Shown piece after piece: positions 1 to 6,470 of a stretch of 6,735 nucleotides of DNA. Position numbers and translations under genes: made by a program. The DNA comes from Victivallales bacterium. GTDB lineage: Bacteria > Verrucomicrobiota > Lentisphaeria > Oligosphaerales > Lenti-02. The notes beneath the pieces are model-generated. The model did no database searches. It was given only the letters and a program-made list of their open reading frames with translations, and was not told where the DNA came from. The stretch's first letter is position 1, and every line of letters begins with the position of its first letter. The stretch covers positions 1 through 6,735 of the forward strand of contig JABGQJ010000426.1 in the NCBI GenBank assembly GCA_018648945.1, given 5' to 3'.

Positions 1-62
1 GTCAGTAGGCCGAGACAAGCCAGCGCGCGCCCGGAAGGGGCTTTACATGGGAATCGGTTCAT
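1..62 (-). CDS. possible 5' end of a divergent gene for an exported protein (partial)
   Basis: A minus-strand frame opens with ATG at 62-60 and stays open to the window edge, giving about 20 residues that begin MNRFPCK and continue through a short basic stretch into ALACLGLL. A positive N-terminus followed by a small hydrophobic run looks like the start of a signal peptide, but the core is cut off by the edge. A purine-rich Shine-Dalgarno match lies at a good distance upstream on the same strand (67-74). If real, the gene is divergent from the ABC ATPase, and the bases between are a shared promoter region. The product cannot be named. Twenty open codons prove little by themselves; the case rests on the ribosome site and the signal-like composition. 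Confidence 0.35.
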   Translation of the reverse strand, partial: MNRFPCKAPSGRALACLGLL

Positions 63-66
63 TGCG

Positions 67-74
67 TCACCCTT
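67..74 (-). promoter_or_regulatory. candidate ribosome binding site for the divergent left-edge gene
   Basis: Read on the minus strand this is AAGGGTGA, followed by CGCA and the ATG at 62-60. The match and the spacing of 4-5 bases are typical of a Shine-Dalgarno site and are the main reason for calling a start there. Confidence 0.3.
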
Positions 75-119
75 GGGGGAGATGGGTTTCTGCGAGGATC
101 TTCGCTCCTCGGGGGTCGG

Positions 120-181
120 TGCCATGGCGACGACACCGCGCCGGTTAGAGGAAAAGTAGTGGACCCACCTGCCATGGCAAC
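120..181. repeat. direct repeat TGCCATGGCRAC, two copies 50 bp apart
   Basis: Copies at 120-131 and 170-181 agree at 11 of 12 bases, and each holds the perfect palindrome GCCATGGC. The exact 50-base offset is close to five helical turns, so the copies would lie on nearly the same DNA face. Together with the position upstream of the ABC ATPase and the possible divergent gene, this suggests operator sites for a dimeric regulator. No regulator gene is visible in the window, and in GC-rich DNA such a pair could arise by chance. Confidence 0.3.
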
Positions 182-301
182 TTGGCAAGGAGAGATCGCA
201 CCCGAGCTTCCCCTTCGGCTGCACTCAGGGCCGTCGGCATTCCCCCTTTCCGCTCGACGGACTATGTTAGGGATGAATGCTATTCAGAACCGAGGTCCTC
301 C

Positions 302-1306
302 ATGACGTCCGCCCCCACACCGTTGCTTGAAGTCCGCGATCTCTGCAAGCACTTCCCTGTGTTCAGCCAGGGCTTTGTGAAGAAACGGGTGGGCACGGTC
401 AAAGCTGCCGAGAGCATCAGCTTCGATCTCTATCCCGGTGAGACTCTCGGCCTGGTCGGGGAGAGCGGCTCCGGCAAGACCACCACGGGACGGGCCATCC
501 TGCGCGCCATCCAGCCGACCTCTGGCAGCGCCCGCTTCCACTTCGAGGACGGCACCGTGGATGTGGCCACGCTCCCGGAACGGAACCTCAAGCCGCTGCG
601 CACCCGAATGCAGATGATTTTCCAGGATCCCTTTTCCTCCCTGAATCCGCGGATGACGGTGAAGGATATCGTGGCCGAACCCCTGGTGATCCATCGGCTC
701 GCCCGGGGCAGCGAACTGGACGACCGGGTGGACGACATGCTCCGCAAGGTCGGCCTCATGCCCGAACACAGGAACCGCTATCCCCATGCCTTCAGCGGCG
801 GCCAGCGCCAGCGCATCGGCATCGCCCGCGCTCTGATCATGCGTCCCAGCTTCGTGGTGGCGGACGAGGCGGTCTCCGCGCTGGATGTCTCCGTGCAAGC
901 CCAGGTCATCAACCTGCTGCACGATCTCCAGCAGGAGCTGGGGCTGACCTACCTCTTCATCGCTCACGACCTCAGCGTGGTCCGCCACATCTGCGACCGG
1001 GTGGCGGTGATGTACGCGGGCCGGATCGTGGAACTGGCGCCTTGCGAGGAACTCTTCTCCGAGCCACGCCATCCCTACACCCGCGCCCTGCTCTCCGCCG
1101 TGCCGAACCCCGACCCCGACACGCGCATGGCCTTCGACATCGGCGGGGAAGTGGCCGACCCCGGCAATCTTCCCTCCGGCTGTGCCTTCCATCCACGCTG
1201 TCCCGACTGCTTCGAGCCCTGCCCCGAGGTACGCCCGGAGCTGGATCCCGATGATCAGGGCCGCTGGACTGCCTGCCATCTCCGGCACATGCCCGAGGGT
1301 TACTAG
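302..1306 (+). CDS. oppF: oligopeptide/dipeptide ABC transporter ATP-binding protein (OppF/DppF type)
   Basis: This 334-residue cytoplasmic ATPase drives import of peptides or related solutes through an Opp/Dpp/nickel-type ABC permease. All core motifs are present: Walker A at 53-60 (GESGSGKT), Q-loop Gln108 in FQDPFSSLNP, signature SGGQRQR at 165-171, Walker B ending ADE at 187-189 followed by AVSALD, and the switch His222. The C-terminal oligopeptide domain runs from about 257 (HPYTRALLSAVPNP) to a Cys-rich end (Cys294, 300, 303, 307) of the GCxFHPRCP form common in OppD/OppF. Length is normal for OppF. I chose the ATG at 302 because GAGG lies six bases upstream and homology begins at once; a TTG at 182 would add 40 unrelated residues. 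No partner ATPase, permease or binding-protein gene is visible, so those partners must lie elsewhere and the substrate is not known. Confidence 0.93.
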   Translation: MTSAPTPLLEVRDLCKHFPVFSQGFVKKRVGTVKAAESISFDLYPGETLGLVGESGSGKTTTGRAILRAIQPTSGSARFHFEDGTVDVATLPERNLKPLRTRMQMIFQDPFSSLNPRMTVKDIVAEPLVIHRLARGSELDDRVDDMLRKVGLMPEHRNRYPHAFSGGQRQRIGIARALIMRPSFVVADEAVSALDVSVQAQVINLLHDLQQELGLTYLFIAHDLSVVRHICDRVAVMYAGRIVELAPCEELFSEPRHPYTRALLSAVPNPDPDTRMAFDIGGEVADPGNLPSGCAFHPRCPDCFEPCPEVRPELDPDDQGRWTACHLRHMPEGY

Positions 1307-1313
1307 CCCCCCT

Positions 1314-1327
1314 CCCCGGCGGGGTTT
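1314..1327 (+). terminator. weak terminator-like hairpin after the ABC ATPase gene
   Basis: CCCC at 1314-1317 pairs with GGGG at 1321-1324 across a 3-base loop and is followed by only three T residues. It begins eight bases after the stop codon, a typical place for a terminator, but the stem is short and the T-run minimal. Confidence 0.25.
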
Positions 1328-1366
1328 CGCGGTCGCGCCCCGTTCCTTCCCGTCTTCTCGCTGGCG

Positions 1367-1397
1367 TTGGCATTCCACGCGTTGGGGCGTGTATGTT
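1367..1397 (+). promoter_or_regulatory. weak candidate promoter for the glutamate dehydrogenase gene
   Basis: TTGGCA at 1367-1372 resembles a -35 box, and TATGTT at 1392-1397 resembles a -10 box with a long 19-base spacer. A small inverted repeat (CACGC at 1376-1380, GCGTG at 1387-1391) lies between them and could be an operator. The 149-base gap and possible terminator before it support separate transcription. The boxes are poor matches, and the assignment assumes a sigma-70-like consensus that may not hold in this organism. Confidence 0.2.
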
Positions 1398-1444
1398 TGG
1401 GCTGTGACCGGTGATCCCCAGCCAACTGGTATTTCGCTGCAACT

Positions 1445-1450
1445 GGAGAG
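1445..1450 (+). promoter_or_regulatory. ribosome binding site fixing the gdh start
   Basis: GGAGAG lies five bases before the ATG at 1456. It favours that start over an in-frame GTG at 1411, which would add 15 residues not expected in the family. Confidence 0.7.
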
Positions 1451-1455
1451 ACGCA

Positions 1456-2715
1456 ATGAGCACGACCGATGCCTTTGCCCTGGCGAAACAGCGGTTCTTC
1501 CGCTACACCAAGAAGTTGAACCTCAATGGGCGGTTCCCAGGCCAGAGCCTGCCCGAGCACCTGACCGAGCCCGACCGGTCGGTGGAGGTGCGCCTCAGCC
1601 TCAAACGCGACGACGGCTCGATCCAGGTCTGTCGCGGCTACCGCGTGCAATTCAACGACGACCGGGGACCCTACAAGGGGGGCATCCGCTTCCATCCCGT
1701 CGTGGATCTCGCCGAGGTGAAGGCGCTGGCCTTCTGGATGTATATGAAGACGGCGGTCGTCAATATCCCCTTCGGCGGGGCCAAAGGCGGCGTGTCGGTG
1801 GACTACCAGGCGCTCTCGCTGGCCGAGAAGGAGCGCCTGACCAAACGCTACGCGATGATTCTGGTGGGCGAACTGGGCAGCGAGCGCGACATCCCGGCGC
1901 CGGACGTCAACACGTCCGCGCGGGAGATGGCCTGGATCATCGATACGTGGCGAATGATCCACGGACGCTACCAGCGCGGCATCGTCACCGGCAAGCCCAT
2001 CGAGATGGGCGGCTCCCTGGGGCGCGACACCGCGACCGGCAGAGGCGTCGTCTTTGCGATCGAGGAAACCGCCAAACACATAAAGATGGATCTGGGCACC
2101 GCCACCGCCGCTGTGCAGGGCTTCGGCAACGTGGGCAGCGCCACCGCCCGGTTCCTCGCCGAGGCGGGCGTGCGAGTGCAGGCAGTGTCCGACGCGAAGG
2201 GCGCGGTCCGAGCGCCAGACGGACTGGACATCGCTGCCCTCCAGCACCACGTGAAGGAAGCGGGCACCGTTCTCGGCTTCCCTGGCGCCGAACCACTGGC
2301 CCGGGACGACCTCTTTGCCGAAGACGTGGACATCCTCGTCCCCGCCGCATTGGAACACGCCATCACCGAGGACAATGCCGACCGCGTCCGCGCGCGTCTC
2401 GTGGCCGAGGGGGCGAACGGCCCCACCACCCTGGCAGCGGCCACCATCCTCCGCGACAAAGGGACCTTGGTCATTCCTGACATCCTCTGCAATGCTGGGG
2501 GCGTCACCGTCAGCTACTTTGAGTGGGTGCAGAACCGGCAGGAGTTCTACTGGAGCGCGGAGAAAGTCGATGCGGAACTGCGCCGGACCATGGTCGATGC
2601 CAGCCGAAGCGTCCTCGCTGAGGCCGGCCGCCACGACTGCTGCTTGCGCGAGGCGGCCTACCGGATCGCGATCGAGCGCGTGGTCGCCGCAGCAACCGGG
2701 CGAGGTGTTCAGTAA
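1456..2715 (+). CDS. gdhA: glutamate dehydrogenase, Glu/Leu/Phe/Val dehydrogenase family
   Basis: This 419-residue enzyme interconverts glutamate with 2-oxoglutarate plus ammonium using NAD(P). Length fits the short hexameric bacterial class. The substrate domain carries GPYKGGIRFHP (71-81) and the family signature PFGGAKGG (105-112). Lys74, Lys98, Lys110 and Asp150 reproduce exactly the spacing of the active-site residues Lys89, Lys113, Lys125 and Asp165 of the Clostridium symbiosum enzyme, so the active site looks intact. The Rossmann domain has GFGNVG at 222-227; Asp246 after the second strand fits NAD(H) use but does not settle cofactor choice. Late motifs VAEGANGPTT (317-326) and CNAGGVTVSYFEWVQN (345-360) are typical. 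The gene stands alone between two gaps, followed on the same strand by a 2-oxoacid oxidoreductase operon, which suggests a catabolic role. A leucine or valine dehydrogenase is less likely because the glutamate-binding lysine pattern is complete. Confidence 0.95.
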   Translation: MSTTDAFALAKQRFFRYTKKLNLNGRFPGQSLPEHLTEPDRSVEVRLSLKRDDGSIQVCRGYRVQFNDDRGPYKGGIRFHPVVDLAEVKALAFWMYMKTAVVNIPFGGAKGGVSVDYQALSLAEKERLTKRYAMILVGELGSERDIPAPDVNTSAREMAWIIDTWRMIHGRYQRGIVTGKPIEMGGSLGRDTATGRGVVFAIEETAKHIKMDLGTATAAVQGFGNVGSATARFLAEAGVRVQAVSDAKGAVRAPDGLDIAALQHHVKEAGTVLGFPGAEPLARDDLFAEDVDILVPAALEHAITEDNADRVRARLVAEGANGPTTLAAATILRDKGTLVIPDILCNAGGVTVSYFEWVQNRQEFYWSAEKVDAELRRTMVDASRSVLAEAGRHDCCLREAAYRIAIERVVAAATGRGVQ

Positions 2716-2789
2716 ATGGATACAGATGCACCTTCAATGTACTGAATGCGCTGTCCGCCCGCTCTCAGGGCCTGCCACGACGTGCCCCA

Positions 2790-2818
2790 TTGGTTCCGTG
2801 CGTGCGCGACGCTAGAGT
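2790..2818 (+). promoter_or_regulatory. candidate promoter of the 2-oxoacid oxidoreductase operon
   Basis: TTGGTT at 2790-2795 and TAGAGT at 2813-2818 are separated by exactly 17 bases. They lie inside the 157-base gap before the ferredoxin gene, about 40 bases ahead of its ribosome site. The -10 box matches the sigma-70 consensus at four of six positions and the -35 box keeps its TTG. The gap after gdh supports a new transcript here, but I see no clear terminator for gdh. Confidence 0.3.
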
Positions 2819-2859
2819 ACTCGCGCCCGCACCTACCCCCTTGTGCGCGGCACAATCGC

Positions 2860-2866
2860 AAGGTGG
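2860..2866 (+). promoter_or_regulatory. ribosome binding site selecting a GTG start for the ferredoxin gene
   Basis: AAGGTGG lies six bases before the GTG at 2873. It makes that codon a better start than the in-frame GTG at 2843, which has no purine-rich site and would add ten residues unlike ferredoxin. Confidence 0.65.
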
Positions 2867-2872
2867 AACGTT

Positions 2873-3109
2873 GTGCCTGACTCACGCAAAGCCTATCCCG
2901 AAATCACCCGCCTCGAATGCAAAGCATGCGGTCGCTGCGTCGATGCCTGTCCCAAGGACGTGCTGGCGCTGGGCGACGAGCTCAATGCCCGCGGCTACCA
3001 CGCCGTGGTCTACCAGGGCACCGGCTGCATCGGTTGCGGCAACTGCTTCTACGCCTGTCCCGAACCACACGCCATCCGGCTCCATACGGGTCGTGAGGAC
3101 AAAGAATAG
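2873..3109 (+). CDS. vorD: 2[4Fe-4S] ferredoxin-type subunit of a 2-oxoacid:ferredoxin oxidoreductase
   Basis: This 78-residue iron-sulfur protein is likely the delta subunit that passes electrons from the catalytic subunits to ferredoxin. Two classical CxxCxxCxxxCP motifs are present, at Cys16-19-22-26 and Cys52-55-58-62, each followed by Pro, so two [4Fe-4S] clusters are expected. The spacer of about 25 residues between them is longer than in clostridial free ferredoxins and is common in KorD/VorD/PorD subunits. There is no signal peptide, so it acts in the cytoplasm. It is the first gene of the operon, 21 bases ahead of the alpha subunit, and starts at GTG after a strong AAGGTGG. The same protein could also act as a free ferredoxin. 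The gene symbol follows the operon assignment and is tentative. Confidence 0.88.
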   Translation: MPDSRKAYPEITRLECKACGRCVDACPKDVLALGDELNARGYHAVVYQGTGCIGCGNCFYACPEPHAIRLHTGREDKE

Positions 3110-3130
3110 GCCGAAGGGAAACGCGACCCC

Positions 3131-4195
3131 ATGCCAACCAAGCTCATCAAGGGCAACGACGCGGTAGTTGTCGGCGCACTCTATGCGGGGTGCAACTGCT
3201 TCTTTGGGTACCCAATCACGCCAGCCAGCGAGATCCTGCACGCGGCGTCGGATTGGTTCCCCCGCCTCGGGCGCAAGTTTGTCCAGGCCGAATCCGAAGA
3301 AGCGGCGATCAACATGGTCTATGGCGCCGCCGCCGCCGGGCACCGCGCCATGACCGCGTCAAGCGGCCCCGGCATCAGCCTCAAACAGGAAGCCATCTCC
3401 TATTTCGCCGGCACCGAACTGCCCTGCGTGGTCGTGGATATTGTCCGAGCGGGCCCCGGTCTTGGCAACATCGGCCCCGAGCAGGGGGACTACAACCAGA
3501 TCGTCAAGGGTGGCGGTCACGGGAACTACCGCAACATCGTGCTCGCCCCCAATTCCGTGCAGGAGATGTGCGATCTGACCCGCCTTGCCTTTGAGCTGGC
3601 CCACACCTACCGAGGCCCCGCCTTCGTGCTCGCCGACGGCACCCTCGGCCAGATGATCGAGCCCCTCGTCTTCCCCGACGAGGCCCTGCAACCCACCATC
3701 GACGAATCTTGGGCCGTCGCCGGCACCCCCGGCACCCGAGGCAACTTCATCACCTCGATCATCCTCGACTTCGACAAGCTTGAGGCCCTCAATGTGAAGC
3801 TCCAGCGGAAGTATGCCGAGATCGAGGAGAAGGAGAGCCGGGTCGAACTGACCGCCTGTGACGACGCGGACATCATCCTCTGCTCCTACGGCATCAGCAG
3901 CCGCATCGCCAAGTCCGCCGTGCACGAGGCCCGCCGCCAAGGGTTCCGGGTCGGCCTCTTCCGACCCCAGACCCTCTTCCCGCTGGCCCGAGCCGAGCTG
4001 CGCGAGTTTGCCCGTCGAGACGTGACCTTTGTCTCGGTCGAGATGAGCAATGGCCAGTTCCGCGACGACCTCCGCCTCGCCATCGACTGCAGTCGCCCCG
4101 TCGAGCTGATCAACCGCTACGGAGGCAACCTCATCACCCTCGACGCGATCCTCGACCGGATCGCCGAGATCGCCGGTCGGAAGGTGGCAGTATGA
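3131..4195 (+). CDS. vorB: 2-oxoacid:ferredoxin oxidoreductase alpha subunit, VorB-like
   Basis: This 354-residue alpha subunit forms, with the next gene, the catalytic core that converts a 2-oxoacid plus CoA to acyl-CoA, CO2 and reduced ferredoxin. The N-terminal domain has the family hallmark GYPITPASE (26-34), an acidic stretch at 54-57 (ESEE) where the family supplies the Glu that activates thiamine diphosphate, then [18 protein letters not shown] and [16 protein letters not shown] (108-123). KGGGHGNYR (126-134) and LAPNSVQEM strongly recall subunits annotated as VorB (3-methyl-2-oxobutanoate:ferredoxin oxidoreductase). A C-terminal transketolase-like domain covers about 245-345. Length is normal. 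The ATG at 3131 lies some eleven bases after GAAGGGA. The end overlaps the next start by four bases (ATGA), indicating translational coupling. Substrate preference is inferred from resemblance; 2-oxoglutarate (KorA) is the main alternative. Confidence 0.9.
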   Translation: MPTKLIKGNDAVVVGALYAGCNCFFGYPITPASEILHAASDWFPRLGRKFVQAESEEAAINMVYGAAAAGHRAMTASSGPGISLKQEAISYFAGTELPCVVVDIVRAGPGLGNIGPEQGDYNQIVKGGGHGNYRNIVLAPNSVQEMCDLTRLAFELAHTYRGPAFVLADGTLGQMIEPLVFPDEALQPTIDESWAVAGTPGTRGNFITSIILDFDKLEALNVKLQRKYAEIEEKESRVELTACDDADIILCSYGISSRIAKSAVHEARRQGFRVGLFRPQTLFPLARAELREFARRDVTFVSVEMSNGQFRDDLRLAIDCSRPVELINRYGGNLITLDAILDRIAEIAGRKVAV

Positions 4196-5616
4196 GCGAG
4201 AAGATCCTGGCCACGAAGGGGCTGTACGACGAATACCCCCGCAAGGGCGGCTCCGCCTTGCGCGCCACCCACTACTGCCCGGGCTGTGGGCATGGCGTGC
4301 TGCACAAGCTCATCGGGGAGGCCCTGGTCGATTTCGGCCTGCAGGACCGAGCCGTCATGATCAGTCCCGTCGGCTGCGCCGTCTTCGCCTACTACTACTT
4401 CGACTGCGGGAACATCCAGGTCGCCCACGGACGCGCCCCCGCCGTAGCCACCGGCCTCTCCCGTGCTCAGGACGACGCGGTGGTTCTTTCCTACCAAGGG
4501 GATGGCGATCTCGCGTCCATCGGGCTCAACGAGACGATGCAGGCCGCCAATCGCGGCGAGAAGCTGGCGGTCTTCTTCGTCAACAACACGGTCTACGGCA
4601 TGACTGGCGGCCAGATGGCCCCCACCACCTTGATCGGCGAGAAGACCATCACCTGCCTCAATGGTCGCGACCCACAGTTCGCCGGCTACCCCATGCACAT
4701 GTGCGAACTGATCAACAGCCTCCAGGCCCCGGTCTACATCGCCCGGGTCGCAGTCAGCGATATCAAGAACGTCCGCAACGCCCGCCGGGCCGTCCGCAAG
4801 GCAATCGAGATCCAACGGGACGGCAAGGGCTATGCCTTCGTGGAGGTCCTCGCCTCCTGTCCCACCAACCTGCACCGCAGTGCCGTGGACAACAGCACGT
4901 TCGTGAACCAGGAAATGACCCAGGAGTTCCCCTTGGGGACGTTCCGCAACCGCAGCGCCGAGGCGCCCCCCTACGAACGCCCGGAAAGTGATTTCTCCAA
5001 GGCAAGTCTGGACGCCCTGTTCAACCTGCACGACTTCCCTGCCACCAAGGCCAAGGCCGCCCCCCTGAATGGCGAAGTACACGTACGCTGCGCCGGCTTC
5101 GGCGGCCAAGGCGTGCTCAGCCTAGGCATCATGCTCGCCCAGACGGCCCAGCTCACGGGGCGTCAAGTGTCCTGGTACCCCTCTTACGGCCCCGAACAGC
5201 GCGGCGGCACGGCCAACTGCTCCGTGGTCGTCTCCGACGAGCCCATCGGCTCTCCGGTCATTCACACCACGGACCTGCTGGTGGCCATGAACCAGCCCTC
5301 CTTCGAGAAGTTCGCCGGCACGGTCAAGCCCGGGGGCATCATCCTCTGCGACTCCAGCGTCGGCGACTTGGGAACTGCGCCCAATGTCCGCACTTGCGCT
5401 GTCCCCGCCCTCGCCCTCGCCGAGAAAGTCGGCAGCGGCAAAGCCGCGAACACCATCATGCTCGGAGTCATCATGCAGCTCGGCATCACCGGTCTCCCCC
5501 GCGAAGCCTTCGACATGGCCATCGCCGAGGGATTTGCCAAGAAGCCCAAGCTGATCCCCCTCAATCTCAAGGTCCTCCAAGCCGGTGCCGACTGGGCCAG
5601 AGACCACCTCGCCTGA
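4192..5616 (+). CDS. vorA: 2-oxoacid:ferredoxin oxidoreductase, fused TPP-binding beta and gamma subunits
   Basis: This 474-residue protein joins two subunits often encoded separately. The beta part (about 1-250) carries CPGCGHG with Cys29 and Cys32, Cys62 in SPVGC, and Cys223 in ASCPTN. Their spacing resembles the four ligands of the single [4Fe-4S] cluster in archaeal 2-oxoacid:ferredoxin oxidoreductase beta chains. The thiamine diphosphate/Mg site is YQGDGD (101-106) followed by [12 protein letters not shown] (130-141). A low-complexity linker rich in Ala, Pro and Lys (about 252-295) leads to the gamma part (about 297-474), marked by CAGFGGQGV (300-308), [10 protein letters not shown] (331-340) and a typical gamma-subunit end. 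With the alpha and ferredoxin genes this makes a full alpha-beta-gamma-delta set in three genes. The start overlaps the alpha stop. Both halves look intact, with no stop or frame change across the join. The acyl group handled is uncertain. Confidence 0.92.
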   Translation: MSEKILATKGLYDEYPRKGGSALRATHYCPGCGHGVLHKLIGEALVDFGLQDRAVMISPVGCAVFAYYYFDCGNIQVAHGRAPAVATGLSRAQDDAVVLSYQGDGDLASIGLNETMQAANRGEKLAVFFVNNTVYGMTGGQMAPTTLIGEKTITCLNGRDPQFAGYPMHMCELINSLQAPVYIARVAVSDIKNVRNARRAVRKAIEIQRDGKGYAFVEVLASCPTNLHRSAVDNSTFVNQEMTQEFPLGTFRNRSAEAPPYERPESDFSKASLDALFNLHDFPATKAKAAPLNGEVHVRCAGFGGQGVLSLGIMLAQTAQLTGRQVSWYPSYGPEQRGGTANCSVVVSDEPIGSPVIHTTDLLVAMNQPSFEKFAGTVKPGGIILCDSSVGDLGTAPNVRTCAVPALALAEKVGSGKAANTIMLGVIMQLGITGLPREAFDMAIAEGFAKKPKLIPLNLKVLQAGADWARDHLA

Positions 5617-5620
5617 CCCG

Positions 5621-5661
5621 GCTGAAGCGCATCCTCCCCCGTATGCCGTCCGCGCTTCAGC
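5621..5661 (+). terminator. 10-bp inverted repeat just after the oxidoreductase operon
   Basis: GCTGAAGCGC at 5621-5630 and GCGCTTCAGC at 5652-5661 are perfect reverse complements around a 21-base loop, beginning four bases after the vorA stop codon. The position suggests a transcript end or a 3' stability element. There is no T-run after it, so a standard intrinsic terminator is not shown. Confidence 0.45.
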
Positions 5662-5673
5662 ATGCTCCTGGCT

Positions 5674-5697
5674 CCCCTGGAAGCGGCCTTGCAGGGG
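5674..5697 (+). other. second hairpin after the operon
   Basis: CCCCTG (5674-5679) pairs with CAGGGG (5692-5697). After one G-G mismatch the stem continues as AAG (5681-5683) with CTT (5688-5690) around a CGGC loop. It follows the first inverted repeat by 12 bases, so the two may form a tandem 3' structure. No T-run follows. Confidence 0.35.
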
Positions 5698-5818
5698 TGA
5701 TCCATCGGATCCCACCTGCATCCGCAGCGTTGGCCGCAAGCCCCCTCTCTGGCGTCTCTTGTCTCCCCACAACGGTGAGTGTAGAGTTGAACGATGGCAT
5801 CCGGGAACGGGTGCCCGC

Positions 5819-5825
5819 GAAGGAA
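5819..5825 (+). promoter_or_regulatory. ribosome binding site for the small membrane protein gene
   Basis: GAAGGAA lies seven bases before a GTG at 5833. It is the best Shine-Dalgarno match among the possible starts; the upstream ATG at 5794 is preceded only by a poor GAG. Confidence 0.45.
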
Positions 5826-5832
5826 CGTCGAG

Positions 5833-6309
5833 GTGCTGGGGTGTTCGGTGAAGCTGAAATGGTACATCATGGGGGCCGTTGGCCTGCTCGCTGTGGTGGT
5901 TGCTATGTATCTGGCGCGGCCACACCTGAAGGCCATGCGGGATCGAGATGCCGTGAGCAGCCATCGGCTTGATCCTGCCACTGCCGCAGAGGCACCCCTG
6001 CAAGATGACGGCGGAGCCCCCAGCCTGACGCTGCGCCACGACAAGGCCATCCGGGTTGGTGAGAACATCGTGATCTACTCGAGATCCGTATCGCACCACA
6101 ACGGGGTCCCACTGTTCCGCGGCTACACGTTCGTCAATGTCAACGGCTCTGTCTGGCACAACCGCACAGGTCCCTGCTGTTCATCAGCCATGATCCCCTT
6201 CCCGGGTCGGCAGATTCAGGACATCGACGAGCATGTCATCAAAGACGCCCTCAGGAAGAGAGGCTACACAGAGATATTTCGGGTCCCAGGCTACCGCCTC
6301 TCTCCGTGA
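5833..6309 (+). CDS. hypothetical protein with one N-terminal membrane segment
   Basis: I do not recognise a family. From the GTG at 5833 the product is about 158 residues. Basic residues (KLKW, 7-10) precede a hydrophobic stretch at about 11-27 (YIMGAVGLLAVVVAMYL), which reads as a membrane anchor or uncleaved signal, with no lipobox. A polar segment rich in Ala, Asp and Ser (about 35-65) leads to a mixed domain from about 66 with IRVGENIVIYSRSV, SHHNG (87-91), a GYTFVNVNGSVWHN stretch, and adjacent Cys115-Cys116, then a charged end. The bulk probably lies outside the inner membrane face. Starts at ATG 5794 (171 residues) or ATG 5869 are possible. The 216-base gap after the oxidoreductase suggests a separate unit, and the long open frame with a well-formed hydrophobic segment supports a real gene. 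Confidence 0.6.
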   Translation: MLGCSVKLKWYIMGAVGLLAVVVAMYLARPHLKAMRDRDAVSSHRLDPATAAEAPLQDDGGAPSLTLRHDKAIRVGENIVIYSRSVSHHNGVPLFRGYTFVNVNGSVWHNRTGPCCSSAMIPFPGRQIQDIDEHVIKDALRKRGYTEIFRVPGYRLSP

Positions 6310-6393
6310 ACTAGATTCGCTTCATGGGCCCCCTTGCTACGCGTTCGAGGCAAGTCTGAGTAGGAAACCGGGACTCGGGAAGACAGCTTCGGA

Positions 6394-6408
6394 GCCTCCA
6401 CAGGAGGC
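6394..6408. repeat. perfect hairpin GCCTCC-ACA-GGAGGC
   Basis: Six base pairs close a 3-base loop. This is the first strong member of the hairpin cluster. The GGAGG in the right arm has no start codon at ribosome-site distance. Confidence 0.5.
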
Positions 6409-6420
6409 GGTATATCGTAG

Positions 6421-6440
6421 CCACGGGTGCGAACCCGTGG
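6421..6440. repeat. perfect hairpin CCACGGG-TGCGAA-CCCGTGG
   Basis: Seven base pairs close a 6-base loop. The loop and stem faintly recall a tRNA T-arm, but the canonical TTCRA is absent and no other tRNA arms surround it. Confidence 0.5.
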
Positions 6441-6457
6441 TGGACAGGGAGGGCGAA

Positions 6458-6470
6458 CGGGGAGCCCCCG
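6458..6470. repeat. perfect hairpin CGGGG-AGC-CCCCG
   Basis: Five G/C pairs close a 3-base loop. The stem overlaps a competing pairing, CCGCC (6468-6472) with GGCGG (6475-6479), so the two cannot both form fully. Confidence 0.4.

Larger units (their letters stand above)
63..301. other. upstream region of the ABC ATPase gene, no confident gene
   Basis: These 239 bases hold no reading frame I trust. Frame +1 is open from the edge to a TAG at 157-159, but its composition is not gene-like. Visible elements are a hairpin at 93-111 (arms CGAGGA and TCCTCG, 7-base loop), a direct repeat TGCCATGGCRAC at 120-131 and 170-181, and an AAGGAGAG at 187-194 with no start codon at a suitable distance. The ATPase has its own GAGG at 292-295, six bases before its ATG. 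A weak promoter-like pair (TTCCCC at 240-245, TATGTT at 263-268, 17-base spacer) is only suggestive. Confidence 0.4.

Noticed and set aside
1..159. Plus-strand frame open from the left edge to TAG at 157-159
   Set aside because: The 52 residues show no transporter or other family features and third-position G/C preference is weak; the minus-strand start at 62 fits better.
182..301. N-terminal extension of the ABC ATPase from TTG at 182
   Set aside because: The extra 40 residues do not resemble the family, the TTG has no ribosome site before it, and the ATG at 302 has GAGG six bases upstream.
284..1456. 390-codon minus-strand frame opposite the ABC ATPase
   Set aside because: It is antisense to a gene with every family motif; long antisense frames are expected in GC-rich coding DNA and this one shows no known motif.
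1303..2634. 443-codon minus-strand frame opposite glutamate dehydrogenase
   Set aside because: It is a shadow of the real gene, with composition rich in His, Gly, Ala and Asp typical of antisense translation.
2791..2805. Sigma-54 type promoter (GG and GC with 10 bases between)
   Set aside because: Only the GG/GC spacing fits; the conserved flanking bases do not match, and no activator gene or upstream sites are visible.
4117..6159. Two long minus-strand frames (4117-5109 and 5122-6159) opposite the oxidoreductase genes
   Set aside because: Both lie opposite well-supported genes, have antisense-like composition and carry no recognisable domain.
6421..6440. tRNA fragment (T-arm-like hairpin)
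   Set aside because: The loop lacks TTCRA, and no acceptor stem, D-arm or anticodon arm can be placed around it.
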